Source of the DNA: Acidobacteriota bacterium | GTDB lineage: Bacteria; Acidobacteriota; Holophagae; Thermotomaculales; Thermotomaculaceae | Direction: 5' to 3' | DNA: 6,132 bases | NCBI GenBank assembly: GCA_027038695.1 | Contig: JALWHA010000361.1 | Coordinates: forward strand, 1-6,132 | Shown: positions 5,863-6,132 of the stretch, piece by piece | Layout of the letters: the number at the start of each line of letters is the position of its first letter | Position numbering within the stretch: position 1 is the stretch's first letter | Translations under genes and position numbers: made by a program | Notes under the pieces: model-generated | The model's database searches: none | Seen by the model: the letters and a program-made list of their open reading frames with translations, nothing else | Told to the model about the DNA's origin: nothing

Positions 5863-6132
5863 TGCTAATCCTTTTAACAGGGTGTGCGGGGTTTATTGGA
5901 AGCGAAACAACAAAACTCTTTCTTGAAAAGGGGTATAAGGTTATAGGGGTTGACAATTTAAACAATTATTACGACCCTAAATTGAAGGAATACAGGCTTG
6001 AGAAACTGAAAGAACACAAAAACTTCACCTTTTACAACCTTGACATTGAAAAAACCGAAGATGTAAACAGCCTCTTTGAAAAGCATAAAATAACCCACAT
6101 AGTAAACCTTGCGGCAAGGGCAGGTGTAAGGT
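5862..6132 (+). CDS. NAD-dependent epimerase/dehydratase (UDP-glucuronate 4-epimerase-like), 3'-partial
   Basis: Ninety codons of an extended short-chain dehydrogenase are visible; the rest is beyond the window. MLILLTGCAGFIGSE carries the NAD-binding GxxGxxG (G7, G10, G13) on the first beta strand. The sequence GVDNLNNYYDPKLKEYRL (29-46) contains the acidic residue D31 that binds the adenosine ribose, and its N-N-Y-Y-D-P-x-L-K form is characteristic of UDP-glucuronate 4-epimerases and close relatives. DIE follows a strand near residue 61, and VNLAARAGVR (81-90) is the typical fourth-strand segment. These enzymes convert sugar nucleotides in the cytoplasm for cell-surface polysaccharide. The start overlaps the upstream stop, with AAGGGGAG a few bases before it. 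The exact substrate cannot be fixed because the YxxxK catalytic part lies outside the window. Confidence 0.9.
   Translation, partial: MLILLTGCAGFIGSETTKLFLEKGYKVIGVDNLNNYYDPKLKEYRLEKLKEHKNFTFYNLDIEKTEDVNSLFEKHKITHIVNLAARAGVR

Noticed and set aside
5759..5965. 68-codon frame on the - strand
   Set aside because: It is antisense across the membrane-protein/epimerase junction, where both + strand genes are well supported.

Overview
This is an AT-rich bacterial window with short spacers, overlapping stop/start codons (TAGTG, TAATG) and Shine-Dalgarno sites ahead of most genes. A selenocysteine tRNA and the remains of an [FeFe]-hydrogenase maturase (HydE) suggest an anaerobic or formerly hydrogen-metabolising lineage. 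Several proteins resemble families I associate with Acidobacteriota, Aminicenantes and delta-type Proteobacteria. The lineage is an inference; nothing in the window fixes it.

Left part (1-2290): a SprT-like HExxH protein on the + strand is probably cut by the window edge. A spacer with short low-complexity repeats follows. Then, on the - strand, lies a nearly full-length but heavily broken hydE (662-1722), with three frameshifts and three in-frame stops. Upstream of it on the same strand is an intact type IV pilin/pseudopilin gene, with its own promoter and a strong intrinsic terminator that falls between the two.

Middle (2291-3717): a divergent intergenic region holds a 12-bp perfect inverted repeat and a possible small-ORF remnant. 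A very good sigma70-type promoter then drives a two-gene unit: a conserved soluble protein with a C-terminal Ig-like segment, overlapping by one base a small DUF6677-like membrane protein.

Right part (3817-6132): mrp/apbC (Fe-S carrier P-loop ATPase) has its own extended -10 promoter. A 98-nt tRNA-Sec (UCA anticodon, CCA encoded) follows 33 bases downstream. Only 22 bases after its CCA starts a conserved polytopic membrane protein, whose stop overlaps the start of an NAD-dependent sugar-nucleotide epimerase cut by the right edge. From mrp to the epimerase no convincing terminator is visible, so the tRNA may be excised from a longer transcript.

No CRISPR array, transposase, phage gene or obvious new defence system is present. 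The most noteworthy items are the tRNA-Sec embedded in a protein-coding run, the decayed hydE, the atypical N-terminal domain of Mrp, and the two uncharacterised conserved-protein units.
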